A stretch of DNA of 64,000 nucleotides from Spinacia oleracea (Eukaryota > Streptophyta > Magnoliopsida > Caryophyllales > Amaranthaceae): assembly GCF_020520425.1 (NCBI RefSeq), contig NC_079490.1, positions 118,564,715-118,628,714 on the forward strand, given 5' to 3'. Under the pieces are notes generated by a model, which was not told the origin of the DNA, did no database searches, and saw nothing but the letters and a program-made list of their open reading frames with translations. Below are positions 1 to 12,738 of this stretch, piece after piece; positions within the stretch are counted from its first letter, which is position 1, and every line of letters begins with the position of its first letter. The position numbers were made by a program, and so were the translations under genes.

Positions 1-345
1 AGATCCTTATACAACTTGTCACCTCCCGGGTGAACAGAATATGGCGTATTGTGACCTTCTCTCATCAACTTCTCCTTTAGTTCACTACACTTTTGAGGTA
101 CGCACCATCGTCCTTTATACCTCAAACGTCCATCCTCGTGGATCTTAAAATCAACCTCCTTTCCTTGCGAAATCTTCTCCTTGATCCGTTCTAACTTAAC
201 ATCACCAGCCTGATTCTCCCTGATTTCATCAAATAGTGACGACTGGATGGTTAAGGCATTCATCATATTCTCAAGGCATTCTCCACTCACTATTTCTAGA
301 TTCAGTCGTTGCATGTCCTTACACAGCTCGTTAGCCACTACTAAC
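1..345 (-). pseudogene. gypsy pol, segment between RNase H and integrase
   Basis: The minus strand encodes the stretch after RNase H and the beginning of the zinc-binding integrase N-terminus, including SVHPGGDKLYKD near the left edge. It continues the pol region found right of the LINE at 2,139, so the two were one piece before the LINE landed. Part of a fossil element. Confidence 0.85.
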
Positions 346-362
346 ACATTCACACCATGACT
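346..362. repeat. Target site duplication of the LINE, left copy
   Basis: ACATTCACACCATGACT here is repeated exactly at 2,122-2,138 on the other side of the LINE; one more T may belong but merges with the poly-T. A 17-18 bp duplication is typical of target-primed LINE insertion and fixes the ends of the inserted element. Confidence 0.93.
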
Positions 363-488
363 TTTTTTTTTTTTTTTGGCAAATAATAATGAGCTTTATT
401 TACCAAGTAATCAGAGTGTTAACAAACTCTGAAAACACCAACTGTCCAACAGACACAACCAAACACCTAGCTAACCAACACAAGCTAG

Positions 489-2097
489 CTAATGAGCACA
501 GAGGCTACTACTGACATCTACAGTCTTAACTGGATCAACATGATCCCTAAAGACCTTAGCATTTCTTTGCAACCAAATACAATAAACAGACTCAATGAAA
601 GCTATACTATACTTGCAAGCTTGCTTCTGTGAGCTTCTGCTTTTCTTCACTGCAATCTGAACTTCCTCATGCCAAGGCAACACAGTTCTATTCACACCTA
701 AAGAAAGCAGAACCTGCTTCCAAATCTCCTGAGAATAGGAGCAAGAGAAGAAAAGGTGCTCCAAGTTTTCATTTTCCACCTGACACAAACCACAAATACC
801 ATCAATATTCAGCTGCCATCTTATCAATCTGTCTTTTGTAGCAAGTCTGTTCTGCACTGCTAGCCACACAATGAAGGTGCTCTTTGGACTAGCATGGCTA
901 TTACAAATCAATCTCTTCCATCCCACCTGAGCTCCAACTGGATGAAGAAACTTGTACATTTTCTGAATTCTGAATTTACCAGCTTGCACAAACTGATCCA
1001 CTCCATTTGCCTGCAGAAATACTTCTCTATTATGCCAAATTTTCCTTAATGACCAAGTTAAACCATTAGGAATTGGCATAGTCCAGAAGTCTCTATGCTG
1101 AATGTAATAAGCATGAATCCACCTCACCCAAAGCCTATCCTGCTTCAAAGCTAAAGCCCAACAGTGTTTCAAAACTGCTGCTTTATTCCACACAGTTAGA
1201 TCTTTAAGATTCCCTCCACAACTCTTAGGGAAACACAATTGCTTCAAAGCAATTGTGTTTCCCTCCACAACTCTTAGGGAAACACAATTGCTCCCAAGAG
1301 ATAGAAGCTTTCCTAGAATCTGCATCAGCACCAGTCCACAAGAAACATCTACAAATTCTCTGAATCTCCTTCATCACCTTTTTAGGCATAACAAAAATCT
1401 GACACCAGTAGAGTTGTATACCAAAAAGTACAGATTTCACCAGTTGCAGCCTACCTGCATAGGAAAGGAACTTAGAAGTCCAGCTCTTGATTCTAGCAAC
1501 AGTTCTATCAATGAGAGGCTTGCAGTCTGTGAAGGAGAGCTTCCTAGTTGTAAGAGGGACACCCAAGTATCTGAAAGGGAAAGAACCCTTAGGAACCTCA
1601 ATTGAGCTAACAATACTGGAAGCAACATGATTAGAAACACCTGCCAAATAAACTTCACTTTTGTGCAAATTAGCTTCCAAACCAGAAGCCAAAGAAAACT
1701 TGGTAAAAGCATCAAAAAGAGCTTTCACAGCACCCTCATCAGCTCTGGAGAACATCAACAAATCATCAGCAAACATCATATGGGTGAGATCCAACTTTTT
1801 GCATCTAGGATGATAAGAGAAGTTAGTATCTTCAGCAAGAGCAGCAAGACACCTTGACAGATATTCCATACCCAAAGCAAACAAATAAGGTGAAATGGGA
1901 TCACCTTGTCTCAACCCTTTCTTTGCAGGAATTGGTTTAGTGGGACAACCATTTATCAGAATGGAATAAGAAACAGAATAGAGGCACTGCATCACCCAAT
2001 TCACAAACTTCAAAGGGAATCCTAGCTCTGACAGCATGGTTTTCAAGAAAGGCCACTCTAAGGAATCATAGGCTTTTTTCAGATCCACCTTGATCAT
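489..2097 (-). pseudogene. LINE ORF2 fragment: reverse transcriptase and zf-RVT
   Basis: Remnant of non-LTR retrotransposon ORF2, the protein that nicks target DNA and reverse-transcribes the element RNA. What is left starts within the RT palm at [15 protein letters not shown] and contains the LRQGDP and FADD active-site boxes, the thumb, and the C-terminal zf-RVT domain with the typical W..W.H segment LWVRWIHAYYIQ. The endonuclease domain is absent because the copy is 5' truncated. The frame changes at the 49-bp duplication near 1,212-1,292; apart from that the reading frames are long, so the copy is not very old. It cannot be active. Confidence 0.88.
1212..1292. repeat. 49-bp tandem duplication with a hairpin inside the LINE
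   Basis: A 32-bp segment at 1,212-1,243 recurs exactly at 1,261-1,292, so the step is 49 bp. Between the copies lies an inverted repeat, AAACACAATTGC then a 6-base loop then its reverse complement (1,231-1,260). Since 49 is not a multiple of three, the duplication shifts the ORF2 frame and makes LCFPKSCGG appear twice. Confidence 0.9.
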
Positions 2098-2121
2098 ACA
2101 CCTAGGAGAAACATGTTTTCT

Positions 2122-2138
2122 ACATTCACACCATGACT
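2122..2138. repeat. Target site duplication of the LINE, right copy
   Basis: Second exact copy of the 17-18 bp target sequence at the truncated 5' end of the LINE. Beyond it the gypsy pol sequence resumes. Confidence 0.93.
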
Positions 2139-3835
2139 TGATTTCCTACTCAAGGCATCTGCGACTACATTGGCTTTTCCCTCATGGTACTGAATATCCA
2201 GATCATAGTCCTTAATCAATTCCAACCACCTTCGTTGGCGCATATTTAAGTCGTTCTGTGTGAAAATGTACTTCAAACTCTTATGATCCGTAAATATCCT
2301 ACATTTCACACCATACAGATAGTGTCTCCATATCTTCAATGCAAACACTATGGGGGCTAACTCTAAATCATGGGTAGGGTAATTGGATTCATATGGCATC
2401 AACTGCCTCGATGCATACGCAATCACTTTCCCGTTCTGCATCAACACACACCCTAAACCATTCTTAGAGGCATCACTATACACATCATAAGTACCACTCT
2501 CATTTGGCAAAGTTAACACTGGCGCGGTTGTCAATCGCGTCTTTAAGGCTTGGAACGCTTCCTCACACTGGTCATTCCATTCAAACTTCGCTTCTTTATT
2601 CATCAAGGTTGTCATTGGTTTGGCGATTCTAGAAAAGTCTTGCACAAAGCGTCTATAATAACCCGCTAAACCAAGAAAACTTCGAATATCGGTGACACTC
2701 TTAGGTGTAGGCCACTCACTGACAGCTTTTATCTTTGCAGGGTCCACTGCAACTCCTTCCTTAGATACAAATGTCCTAAGAACGCGACTCTTTCTAGCCA
2801 GAATTCATACTTCGAGAATTTGGCATACAATTGATTGTCTCTAAGGGTACTCAACACTGACCTTAAGTGTTCCGCATGATCCTCCTCATTCTTAGAGTAG
2901 ACCAGAATATCATCAATGAAAACCACTACAAACTTGTACAAGAATGCATGGAATACTCGGTTCATTAAGTCCATAGAGTTTGCAGGTGCATTGGTTAACC
3001 CAAAAGGCATAACAGTGAACTCATAATGACCGTATCTAGTCCTAAATGCAGTCTTTGGTATATCGTGCTCTGCGATTCTCAACTGATGATAACCTGACCT
3101 CAAGCCAATCTTTGAAAACATTCCTGCTCCTTTCAACTGGTCAAATAGATCATATATCCTAGGCAAAAGATACTTATTCTTGATTGTGACCTTATTGAGT
3201 TCCCTGTAGTCTATACAGAGTCTCATGCTACCGTCCTTCTTCTTCACAAACAAGACTGGCGCTCCCCAAGGCGATGCACTTGGTCTAATATAACCTTTCT
3301 CTAGCAATTCCTCAAGTTGACCTTTCAACTCACTCATTTCTGCTGGAGCCATTCGGTATGGGGCTTTCGAGATAGGTGCATTTCCGGGTGCTAAATCTAT
3401 GGTAAAATCGATTGGTTGACTGGGCGGCATTCCCGGGATCTCCTCCGGAAACACGTGCAAGAATTCACTCACCACTGCAATATCCCCTGGTTGCTCTTTC
3501 ATTACATGGTCTAGGTCTCTCACATTTCATAAGAAGAAAGGGTTCCCTTTGTGTATTAATTTCACGAGCTCCATTGCCGTGACGATTCCTACACTCCTAG
3601 GCTTCCCAAAATGGCGATACGATACCACCTTTCCTAGACTAGACTTCAAGTGAATCTTCTGCTTCTCACAATCAATCTTAGCTTTAAACATGGCCAACCA
3701 GTCCATTCCCAAAATCACATCTAAATCTCCTAACTCAAACTCAATTAGGCTAGACAAGAATATGGTCTTGGCTATGGTTAAAAGTACATTCCTATGGATC
3801 TTAGTGCATTTCACGATCTCACCTGTTGGTATCAC
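2139..3835 (-). pseudogene. gypsy pol: protease, reverse transcriptase, RNase H (fossil)
   Basis: On the minus strand the region reads protease (about 3,527-3,900, with VILGMDWLAM), reverse transcriptase (about 2,760-3,523, with LCIDYRELN, the palm box [12 protein letters not shown] and [11 protein letters not shown]), and the RT connection with RNase H (about 2,140-2,747, with [14 protein letters not shown] and ADALSRK). The domains and their order are those of a plant Ty3/gypsy pol. The copy is broken. Confidence 0.9.
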
Positions 3836-4010
3836 TATGGGTACTTTTATTTCTTCGGGTTCCTTCAGTTCTAACTTCTCTAAGATACCCTTTGATATAA
3901 ACGAGTAAGTTGCACCAAAATCAAATAGTACTTTAACTAAAACGGAGTTAATAGAAAAAGTACCAGCTATGACGTCAGACGAGTTTGGGCTTCCTGCCTA
4001 GTGATCACAT

Positions 4011-5174
4011 TCAGCTTCCCTTGGGCAACTCCCTTGTTATAGCCACTTCCATTGGCATTTCCATTGGCATTTCGGTTCCCATTTGGTTGATAGTTCCTTC
4101 CGGGTTTTCCATTACCCTGGCCACTATTGCCATTATTTCCACTCTGGTTACCCCTTTGGTTTCCACCATTATTTCCTCCATTCCGATTTTGGTTATTCCG
4201 GTTGTTATTCTGGCGGTTTCCTTGGTTACCTTGGTTGGGTTTCCCATTCTTGGCCCAACACTCAAATTCTCTATGGCCTTGCTTCTCACAAAACCTACAG
4301 ACAACTTGGTTTCCATTACAGTCTCGACCTGGCTGATTAGTATGGCAACGTCTACACTCATAGACTCTCGTTCCATTCCCCGCAGACTGATTCTTATCTC
4401 CATTGTTATTGTGGAAGTTGTTCCTATTTCCACCATGGTTTCCCTTGAACTGGAAATGGTTGTTTCCCTTGTTTTTATTAAAATTCCCTTGATTCTGCTG
4501 ACCACCACCTTGGTTTTGGTTGCCAACATCCTTGCTCTTTTCACCAATCCCATTCTTTCTTTGCTGTAGGCCATACAGATGGGCAGCTTTCCATATAGGG
4601 TGTCAAGAGATGTAAAGGTCTCTCCCGCAAGCATTAGTTGCAAGTCCATACTCAATCCACTCTCAAATCTCTGGGCTCTAAGCTCCTCCATTGCCACCAC
4701 TTCCGGTGCAAACCTAGACAACTCGATGAACTTCGAATAATACTCTGTTACAGACATACCATCCATTTTCAACTCGATGAACTCTTGAGCTTTCTGCTTC
4801 TTCAGATATGGTGGGTAAAACTTGTTTCTTAAGGCTACCTTGATTGATTCCCATCCAAATCCAGGTGTAGCTCTCAAAGCATTCTCACATCTTTGCCACA
4901 ATAGATCGGCTTCTCCCCTAAGGTAATAACCAGCACTATTAACCCTAAGGTTCTCTGGGCAATTGACAGCTACAATAAGCTTATCGAACTCCCTTACCCA
5001 GTTCTCAAGTACGGTTGGGTATATCTCCCCTTGGTACAAAGGAGGCTTACTTTGTGCCACCTTCTTAAACATCTCACCAGCTGGATCAATTCCCTGGTTA
5101 TTCCTATTCTGTGCTAAGTTCTGCACTACTTCAGCCAGTTGCCTGACCACGTCAGCAATTCCTTGGGAAGTCAT
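4011..5174 (-). pseudogene. gypsy gag (fossil)
   Basis: The minus-strand reading begins MTSQGIADVVRQLAEVV and contains the retrotransposon gag domain (LENWVREFDKLI, YYLRGEADLLWQ, SVTEYYSKFIELSRF). A basic, Asn/Gly-rich tail and a CCHC-type knuckle region follow toward 4,200-4,350. Gag forms the particle of the element. It lies directly upstream of the protease, as expected for gypsy. Fossil copy. Confidence 0.88.
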
Positions 5175-5631
5175 TTCCCTTCTCCTGAATAAAACAAAAG
5201 AATAACTTTAACAACTGAGGTTGGACACTGACTTACTAACACATTGCACTAGCTAGTCATTCAATTGGTGCACATACACAAAAATTTTGGACCCTAGGCC
5301 GGATAGACGCCTGTTTGTGGGCCGCTTTTCCCCTTAGTCCGCATCACAAAGTTCAAGTGGTGAAAGATTGAACCACCTTGCAAGTAAAATTTCATTGAAG
5401 AAATGCATAAAATTCCTTTTGCGATAATCGCTCAAAGATAGTATAGACTTAGAATTAAGGATATAAGAAGGAATTCTAGATTTTATTACTTCAATGGAAA
5501 AAATGATACATCCTTTGGATCGTACTTTATTCGGAAAGCCACAAAACTGAACTACTAAAACCATAAATAGTAGTGTACTACTTTATTGCTTTACTAAATC
5601 TAGGCAATAGCTATTACAAAAGCTTAAAATG

Positions 5632-6279
5632 CTACTCAACTATCCAGCCACCCTTACAAACAGGTGAAGAGGGCTCATGGTCTTCAAAATCATCAAAGTC
5701 TTCCTCTGGATCAGACTCATACTCCATATCCTCATTGTTTTGCTGTAACACACTGTTTACCTCATCATTGTCGACTTCAGGCTCAATTTCTGTGTCACTG
5801 GAGATCTCAATAGTGGGTTCAAGAATGATAGGGTTAGGGTTCTCAATCTCAACAACATCATCATCACTGTCCTCATCCATCTGAGTCTATGTATCATGAT
5901 ATACTCCTACATTGTGAACACTCGACACCATCTTGCCATCCACAAAACATTCCTCCGCTAACTCTATAACTGTAGTCATAATCTCCAAATCATATCTCCA
6001 TCTACCATCTGGAGTACCATACTTATAATAATTAGGAATACCATTCTCCATATGCATATCCCGAAATCGGTTCTTAAGCTCTATGTATGGGTTCTTGGAA
6101 GGTAAGCAATGAATAACCATCTCTGCCATAACATCTTTCTTTCTCAACTCAGGTAGGTTCTTCGCTGAAGCAAAGTAATTGCAGGCAAACTCAATCTTCT
6201 TGACATAAATGTGTGGGGTCTCACAGTCTAGCTTCTCTAGGTTTCCTAGATTTGCGTCTTTGAAATCAACATCTTCATC
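5632..6279 (-). pseudogene. Extra ORF upstream of gag in the gypsy element
   Basis: Between the 5' LTR and gag lies a minus-strand protein-like region. Its first part is globular (EDVDFKDANLGNLEKLD, NYYKYGTPDGRWRYDLEIM); its second part is very acidic (MDEDSDDDVVEIENPNP and Asp/Glu-rich stretches to the end). A plausible acceptor, CTTTCAG, precedes the first part at about 6,280. I do not recognise a named domain. Position and strand make it part of the retroelement rather than a host gene. Function unknown; fossil. Confidence 0.6.
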
Positions 6280-6784
6280 CTGAAAGTTAACAACTACAAA
6301 GTCTTACTAAAAGTGTTCCGAAACAAAGTAAGTTCGTTGAGCCATACAATTTTCAATGCACAAGTACATGCTTAATCATGAATCGTGATGCAATTAATCA
6401 CATAAAGCAAAACAAAAAATGATCAAACTTTAATTAAAAGATCACAAAAATCAAGGCATAATCACATAAACACTTGATTAGAAAGGCATACTTAAACAAC
6501 ACATACTTAGACTAATTATACCCTTCTTATTCTACCCACTCCTCACTTAGAAAAGAAATAAAAAATTTCGAATTTAAATAAATAACTTCAAATATACGCG
6601 AAATTATTAAAATTAAAATCGAAAATTTAAAATAATTAATCGAATATTTTAATTAATTAGATTGTTTTCAAAAATAATTAAAAGAATTAAGTAAATAAAT
6701 AAATAATTAATTAATTCGGAATTTTCGAAAAATATTTACTATTATTTTTTTTTCGAAAATACGGAAAAATCCGAAAATAAATAA

Positions 6785-6864
<80 letters not shown>

Positions 6865-7138
6865 AAAAATCCGGAAATTCCGTTGGAAAGAAAAAAAATA
6901 TTCGGAATTTCGAAAATGTAATTCGAATTCATTCGAATTTAAATAAATTCGAACCATTTAAAATAAAATCGATAAATTTCAAATACTTAAAATAATTAGT
7001 TTTTGACCTTTCGAAATATTGAGTACTCAAAATAGCATTTTGACTTTAGGAAAACGATTTTCAAAAATCCTAAGCTCCGCATTAGTCTCCGATTACCACT
7101 TTGTAGTATTGCTTACTACAAAGAAGGAATGAAACTAA
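6280..7138 (-). other. AT-rich 5' leader of the gypsy element
   Basis: A noncoding, very AT-rich stretch with a long TA microsatellite at 6,786-6,862. It joins the extra ORF to the primer-binding site and LTR. I see no gene. The peptides it could encode are artefacts of TA repeats. Confidence 0.7.
6786..6862. repeat. (TA)n microsatellite
   Basis: An almost pure run of about 38 TA units in the gypsy leader. Confidence 0.97.
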
Positions 7139-7152
7139 GCTCTAGTATACCA
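7139..7152 (-). promoter_or_regulatory. Primer-binding-site-like sequence of the gypsy element
   Basis: On the minus strand TGGTATACTAGAGC lies three bases inside the LTR edge. It resembles the initiator-Met tRNA primer site TGGTATCAGAGC found in many plant LTR elements. This supports 7,156 as the inner end of the 5' LTR and the minus orientation. Confidence 0.65.
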
Positions 7153-8578
7153 CTTTGTAACACCCTAATAATTCCTTGCTTTTTATAAAACATTTTCCGA
7201 CTTAAAACACAGGAATTACCAAGATATTACCGCCACCGTGATAACGGCTAAGGCTATTTACCAGAATTACGTAGCGGAAATAATTAACTTTCAACACATT
7301 AAATAAATAGTTAATGGTCATTAAAACAAGTTGGAACCGTTGAGGCCCAAACTAAAACAAACCGTTTGAAATCCATTAACTGAAAATAGTAGTATTAGTC
7401 ATGACTATAAATAGAAATAGAGTTTATAAATTACGGAAGCATAAAACTCTCAACTCGAATCCCATGATAACTTCTCCCGCAAGTTATCTCTACAAACCTG
7501 CTTTATTGAAAATCTACTCCCCAACAACGCAATTGCAATTGATGGATCATCATAGGGTCATTAAGGCGAATGCCGTGACCAGAAGACATGAAGCACGAAC
7601 TCCGCGAAAGATGAGTACGGACAAGCTAGAATAACATTCTATCCTAACATGCTTCACTCGACAATTAAGTAATCCACATGCAAAAGCCATAAAATAAACA
7701 AGTAAACATGGAGACAAGACTCGACACGAGACACGACTCTTGACTCACAGTTTAATATAAAGTAGCTTTGAACGGGTAAAGCAAGGTATCCTCAAAAGGA
7801 AAGAAAAGGGTGATGGGAGCCAACCATACACCAAAATAAGTCGGGCTACTACCGACAGTCAGGCCATACCGACAGTAATTCCAATGCACAACGGCATAAA
7901 AGAGAATGAAACAACGTCTTGTATCATTCTAGGAGTACAAGTTTTCCGGCAAGACTCCCCCCATTGTTCATACTCAAGGTATATACGTTCCAAGAGTTTT
8001 GAAGCTCTTTGGGTTACACTTTACGTTAATTAGTTTATTATGTTCAAGGCGACTCAAGACACAACATACAAGCAATTGAACAATTAAACAATTCAACAAT
8101 GACTCTTTAATATTTTACTTCTTTAGGACTTGTGATCAAACAAGACTCAAGTGAAATTACTCCCATTGTTCCTTCTCAAAAACACTGTTTGAGATAACCC
8201 GACATTGCCTATTAACAAGTGGGGTGTGCCCTTAGCACGAATTGTCCTTAATTCAATTCACATAGACTCTCTAACATATTCTACCCCTTTGGTAGAATAT
8301 ATATTGCTCACTGGCAATATTCGACTGGCTCAATAATTATGCTAGACATCCTGTACTATAGCATAATAACGATAACAACTTGCATGCGCAATACTCATAC
8401 ATGCAAACCAACTTGAACAACATGCTTGACATAATTTAACGATTATAAAAGTCCATAACATGATAGTTCAATAGAATCTATAAAGCATAATTCAATTCAT
8501 AACATGCTCGTTCACATAGATTCAACAATAATAATAACATGCTCGTTCTCAACATTAAACATGAATTCATAATAACAT

Positions 8579-11500
8579 TGTAACATCCCGCTCTTAACGA
8601 GCTGCTAAGTAAAATTACTTAATAGCATTAATCAATCTTAGCTCTTAACCAACAAGGAACTAATCCATGAAATTCAATAACTCTTCATATTTAGCTTAAG
8701 AATATTCACACAAAAACTATTACAACCTTATATATGAAATTCAGCTAGCATATATCGCTTTTTGCATTCGCGATCCCTGATTCAACTTCCAGCATTAACT
8801 AAACCTGCAAAATCACGAATAGGAATCTGCCCCCACCAGGACAGGTTCAAAGAACAAAGTCAGGGAAACTGAGTACACATTGCCCAACCTGAAACCCATT
8901 TTAGTGGCTTAAAACATAATTTCGTGAGTTAATTTATTTGTAAGGTAAAATCGATTTGATCCGATCAAAAATCATATTTCAAATTTGCAAGAACTTAAAT
9001 CATTTCACATAAAATCTTTAATCATAACTGTAGTATTCGTGATTGATTAAATAAATTAAGCAAAGGTTTCAGACTTATTCACTAGGTGTTCAAAAGATGT
9101 TCATAGCATAAGAAGTCTTCAAATCCACAATTCAACATAATCAAACCTTAACACATACCGGAAAAGTATCCATCATGGATTCACAATTCGTCTCTCATGA
9201 TCTTAATGACGAACATAAGCTAAGTACAAACACATCTCGAACATAATAGCCACTAATGATTCTCCATACTGAGTCTCTCATACCAATACACATATATATT
9301 CTCTCAAAGCCATTCGAACTTCGATTCGTATCGATCTCGATAATTTATTTTTGAAATTGTATCATAATACTAGTATAAACTTTTCAAAAGAGTAACTATA
9401 AGTTATTGATACTCCAAAACTATAAATTTTCCAAAAATACTTCTTATAAATGATAAATAACGTATCAAAATCACACTTCGAATTTCGCAAACAATATATG
9501 TTTGATATTTCAAAACACATAAACATACTTATTCTTTCACAATATTTGCTTATTCCAGCAAATTCTAACATGTTTGTCTTTAAAACTTATAAACTAACTA
9601 GGGGAAGAGAACACGAATAGAGATGGGTTGAAGAACCACTGTCTCCAAACTTTTAGGGGTCGTCACCCACCTTTTCACACAAGCTTGCAAGACTTTTAGG
9701 ACATGTCCCCACACAGATGTACATATATACATTTACACAGATGCACAGATGTGCATTTACAAAGATCACACACAAATACACAAGTGTTGTTCATGGCCGT
9801 TGTTAACGGCTTCTTCCCCACTAAAACACATTTGAAAACTCATTTAATAAATTTAAGAAATATAATTCTTCAAAGGCTTATATCACAAACCAAATCACAT
9901 CTGAATTAACACAATTAAACACAATTGAAAATATTGTCACGATGATACTTATTCAATTTGACAGATCCATTCAAAAGATTTGCTTAAAGATCATAATAGC
10001 TTATCCAAAGATTTTTCACAAACTCTGTATACATAAATCTTGAAAACAAGATAACCTAAGCACCTATATGTTATTCGGTTCGCTTGAAAGCACTCGCATA
10101 TAGTTAAAATACAAGATATATAGTCGAAATCCTTAAGCTTGTCAGGAATTATACTCATGAATACAAAGTAGTGAACTCAATATTAATCTATTGATATATT
10201 CTCGGTCCCAAAACGCAAATATTAAGTTTGTAGCACAAAGATCACCATTTCAAATTACTCCAACCTTTAGTCACAATAGTATAATAAACTCAAACCCTTA
10301 TTATACTATGAAACATTCATAACTCCAAGTATAATAACCCAAAATCTTCCTTATCTAACTCCAGTTGCATATAGGTTATACCCAAGTTAGCTTAACAGCT
10401 CAATTAAGACTAGTCAACTTAATTTTCTCTTGATCGTACGTGGTTTCCTACCCAACACTGTAATTTAGATCTTAAAAATAATTCTCATTAAGAATAAAGT
10501 ATAAAATGATGTGTAAGTACACAATCTAATCATATCAAAATATATATATATATATATATATATATCATTTATATTATTTTATCTTAGTTAAAGAATAATC
10601 TTAAACTTTTAAATTCAAACATACTCTTAAACCGGATAAAGATCTCAAATGAAATAATTTAATAAACATTGAGCTGCAAAACTCGATAAAGGATAACTTG
10701 GTAAATATAGGCCATAAATCATAATTCAGAACATTAAGATGCATTATATATTGAGTAGCTCAAAACTGGATTTTTAGAAGATCAATTAGTTTATCTTTAT
10801 GGTTACCCAATTCATAAAACTTATTTCAAAAAGCCATTCACGTTGTAACCAATCCTTATCATCATATTCGAGTTAGAATTATACGATAACTAATATGTTA
10901 GTAAAACTACCGTTTAGTGATAACGTTAACTATAACATAAAGAAAATATTTATCTTATAGATCTTATTATAAAATTATATCGCTCAAATAATAGTTCAAG
11001 ATAAACAAAAGAATATAGAGGAATATATCTATCGCTTATGATTCAACCGATAGTCCCTGCTAAACCTTATTAATCCCAACATAGGTTAATATTTATGAGT
11101 CACACTCATAGTTCCCTAATCATGTACTCCGTACCTTATTTCATAATTTGTCATATCTATAGCTTGATTGCCCATAATGATATTCAACTGTATTTTCCGA
11201 AATGCACTAAATATACTGAAGCTAACATGAGCCGACTTAGAGTATGGAATTCCGATTACATTACAACCCATATTATTCTTAATAAATATATGTATCTTTA
11301 TAAATCTCACATGGGTCACATCCTCCAACTATGTAACCAACCCTTAATAAATCTCGCTACCAAGTCTTCACAAGTCTCACAATCGAATTGACACAAGTTT
11401 CATTTCCAAATGTATCAAAATGTCTCACGATCAAAATTTCAAGTCTCAAAAATCGAGCTTTCAAAATCCTCATGTTTAAATCAATTGAGATATATATAGA

Positions 11501-12738
11501 TTAAAAACACAAATATTAAAATCATTGAAATTCTATAAATATAATGTTCATATTCACATCTTATATAGGATTTCCAAATCACAATATTATAAGTAAAACT
11601 TAAATCGAAATTCATATTGTTAAACGTAAAATCACATTCTTAAAATAAAGATAACACAAGCCGGCGCCATAAATTTTCATCAAAGTGGATGGACAATGTG
11701 TACCTTAAGCATGCGACAATAATACTCCAAGAGTACGATCTCAGGTTCATAATCCGATCATCAACACCAATTTCATGATACCCATCACTCCTTTGCTTGA
11801 ACTCCCAATTATACATCCATAGTTCAATCTTCATAATATATGCATGAACTCAACTCTTTAATAAGCTCCATATATTATCTTAACAAGGGTTCTACTTCGC
11901 TAATAAAATCAGAGTTGGGAACTCAGAGGAAGGATCAACAACAACAAGGCCGCAACAACACTAAATTGAGGTATCAACAACAACTTGTAGCCAGCAGCAA
12001 CGACTGATTTCAGAAGAGCATATCTCCTAAAATATGGCTCCAAATTGAGTGACGTTTGAGCCTAAATTCATCTACGCAAAGATATCTAAAATTTTTGTTT
12101 AGAAACAAGAAGGGAAAAATTAGCGTAAGATCTTCAAAACATCACAAACAGAAGCTAGTTCTGAAAACAACAACTGCAGCAGCAGTGACAAGAAGAGGGC
12201 GTATCTCCCACAATACAACTCCAAATTGAGTGATTCTTGAGGCTAAATTGATTAGCTTTTCAAGGGCTACAACTTTCCTGAAGAAACTATTGGAAAAATC
12301 CGAACTCGTGTTGTAGAAAACGAACGAAAAAGAAGCAGCAGCAGATAATCAAGCTAGAGGAGAGAGATTTTTTTTGGGTTGTGAGTGTTTGCACCTAGGA
12401 GAAACCATTAAACAAATTTATTTTCTACCTTACTTGCCACTCAATTGTGAAGAATTAACAAGAAAATGACACCAATATTTGTGTGTGGCAACTCCCATGA
12501 GTGACACATAGCATGGAAGAGCAAGGCATATGAAATTATTTTATTTTTCTCACCAAGGGCAAAATTGTAATTTTACATTTAAAATAATAAAAAAACAGAT
12601 TTTCCTCTCTTACACATTGAAAAGATAAAATACAATAATAATACTCATCTTTTATTAAAACTGTTTCAATCTATTTTAAGATAATAAAATGTTATTAGCC
12701 TCTATTTAAAAACACCTGGAAAAAATTGCGCTATTACA
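8579..12738 (-). mobile_element. 4.16 kb solo LTR of a related gypsy family, nested in the LTR
   Basis: It starts TGTAACATCCCG, ends CGCTATTACA, and is flanked on both sides by AACAT (8,574-8,578 and 12,739-12,743), a perfect 5-bp target duplication. I find no gag/pol coding inside and no repeated terminus, so this is a solo LTR left by recombination between two LTRs, not a complete element. The end sequences resemble those of the surrounding LTR, so it is a cousin; the minus orientation is inferred from that likeness. A short TA run lies at 10,541-10,565. Confidence 0.88.
10541..10565. repeat. (TA)n microsatellite
   Basis: About 12 TA units inside the nested solo LTR. Confidence 0.95.

Larger units (their letters stand above)
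363..2121 (-). mobile_element. 5'-truncated plant L1-type LINE inserted in gypsy pol
   Basis: The element lies on the minus strand: its poly-A tail shows as a run of 16 T at 362-377 and its 5' end is cut at 2,121. About 1.76 kb remains of an element normally 5-7 kb long, so only the second half of ORF2 was copied. The decoded part holds the reverse transcriptase from finger/palm onward (1,225-2,097), with GLRQGDPISPYLF and the catalytic FADDLLMF, and then the zf-RVT zinc-binding region (489-1,331), with the C-x2-C...H-x4-C pattern CGLCQ...HLFFSC. The two parts are out of frame with each other because of a 49-bp tandem duplication at 1,212-1,292. Exact target duplications flank it. Confidence 0.93.

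Noticed and set aside
4011-4569. Plus-strand 194-codon hydrophobic frame opposite gag
   Set aside because: Antisense shadow of the basic, repetitive gag tail; it looks like a membrane protein only because the opposite strand is purine-rich.
6711-6957. Frames encoding long Ile-Tyr repeats
   Set aside because: Pure product of a TA microsatellite; likewise at 44,493-44,708 and 46,830-47,042.
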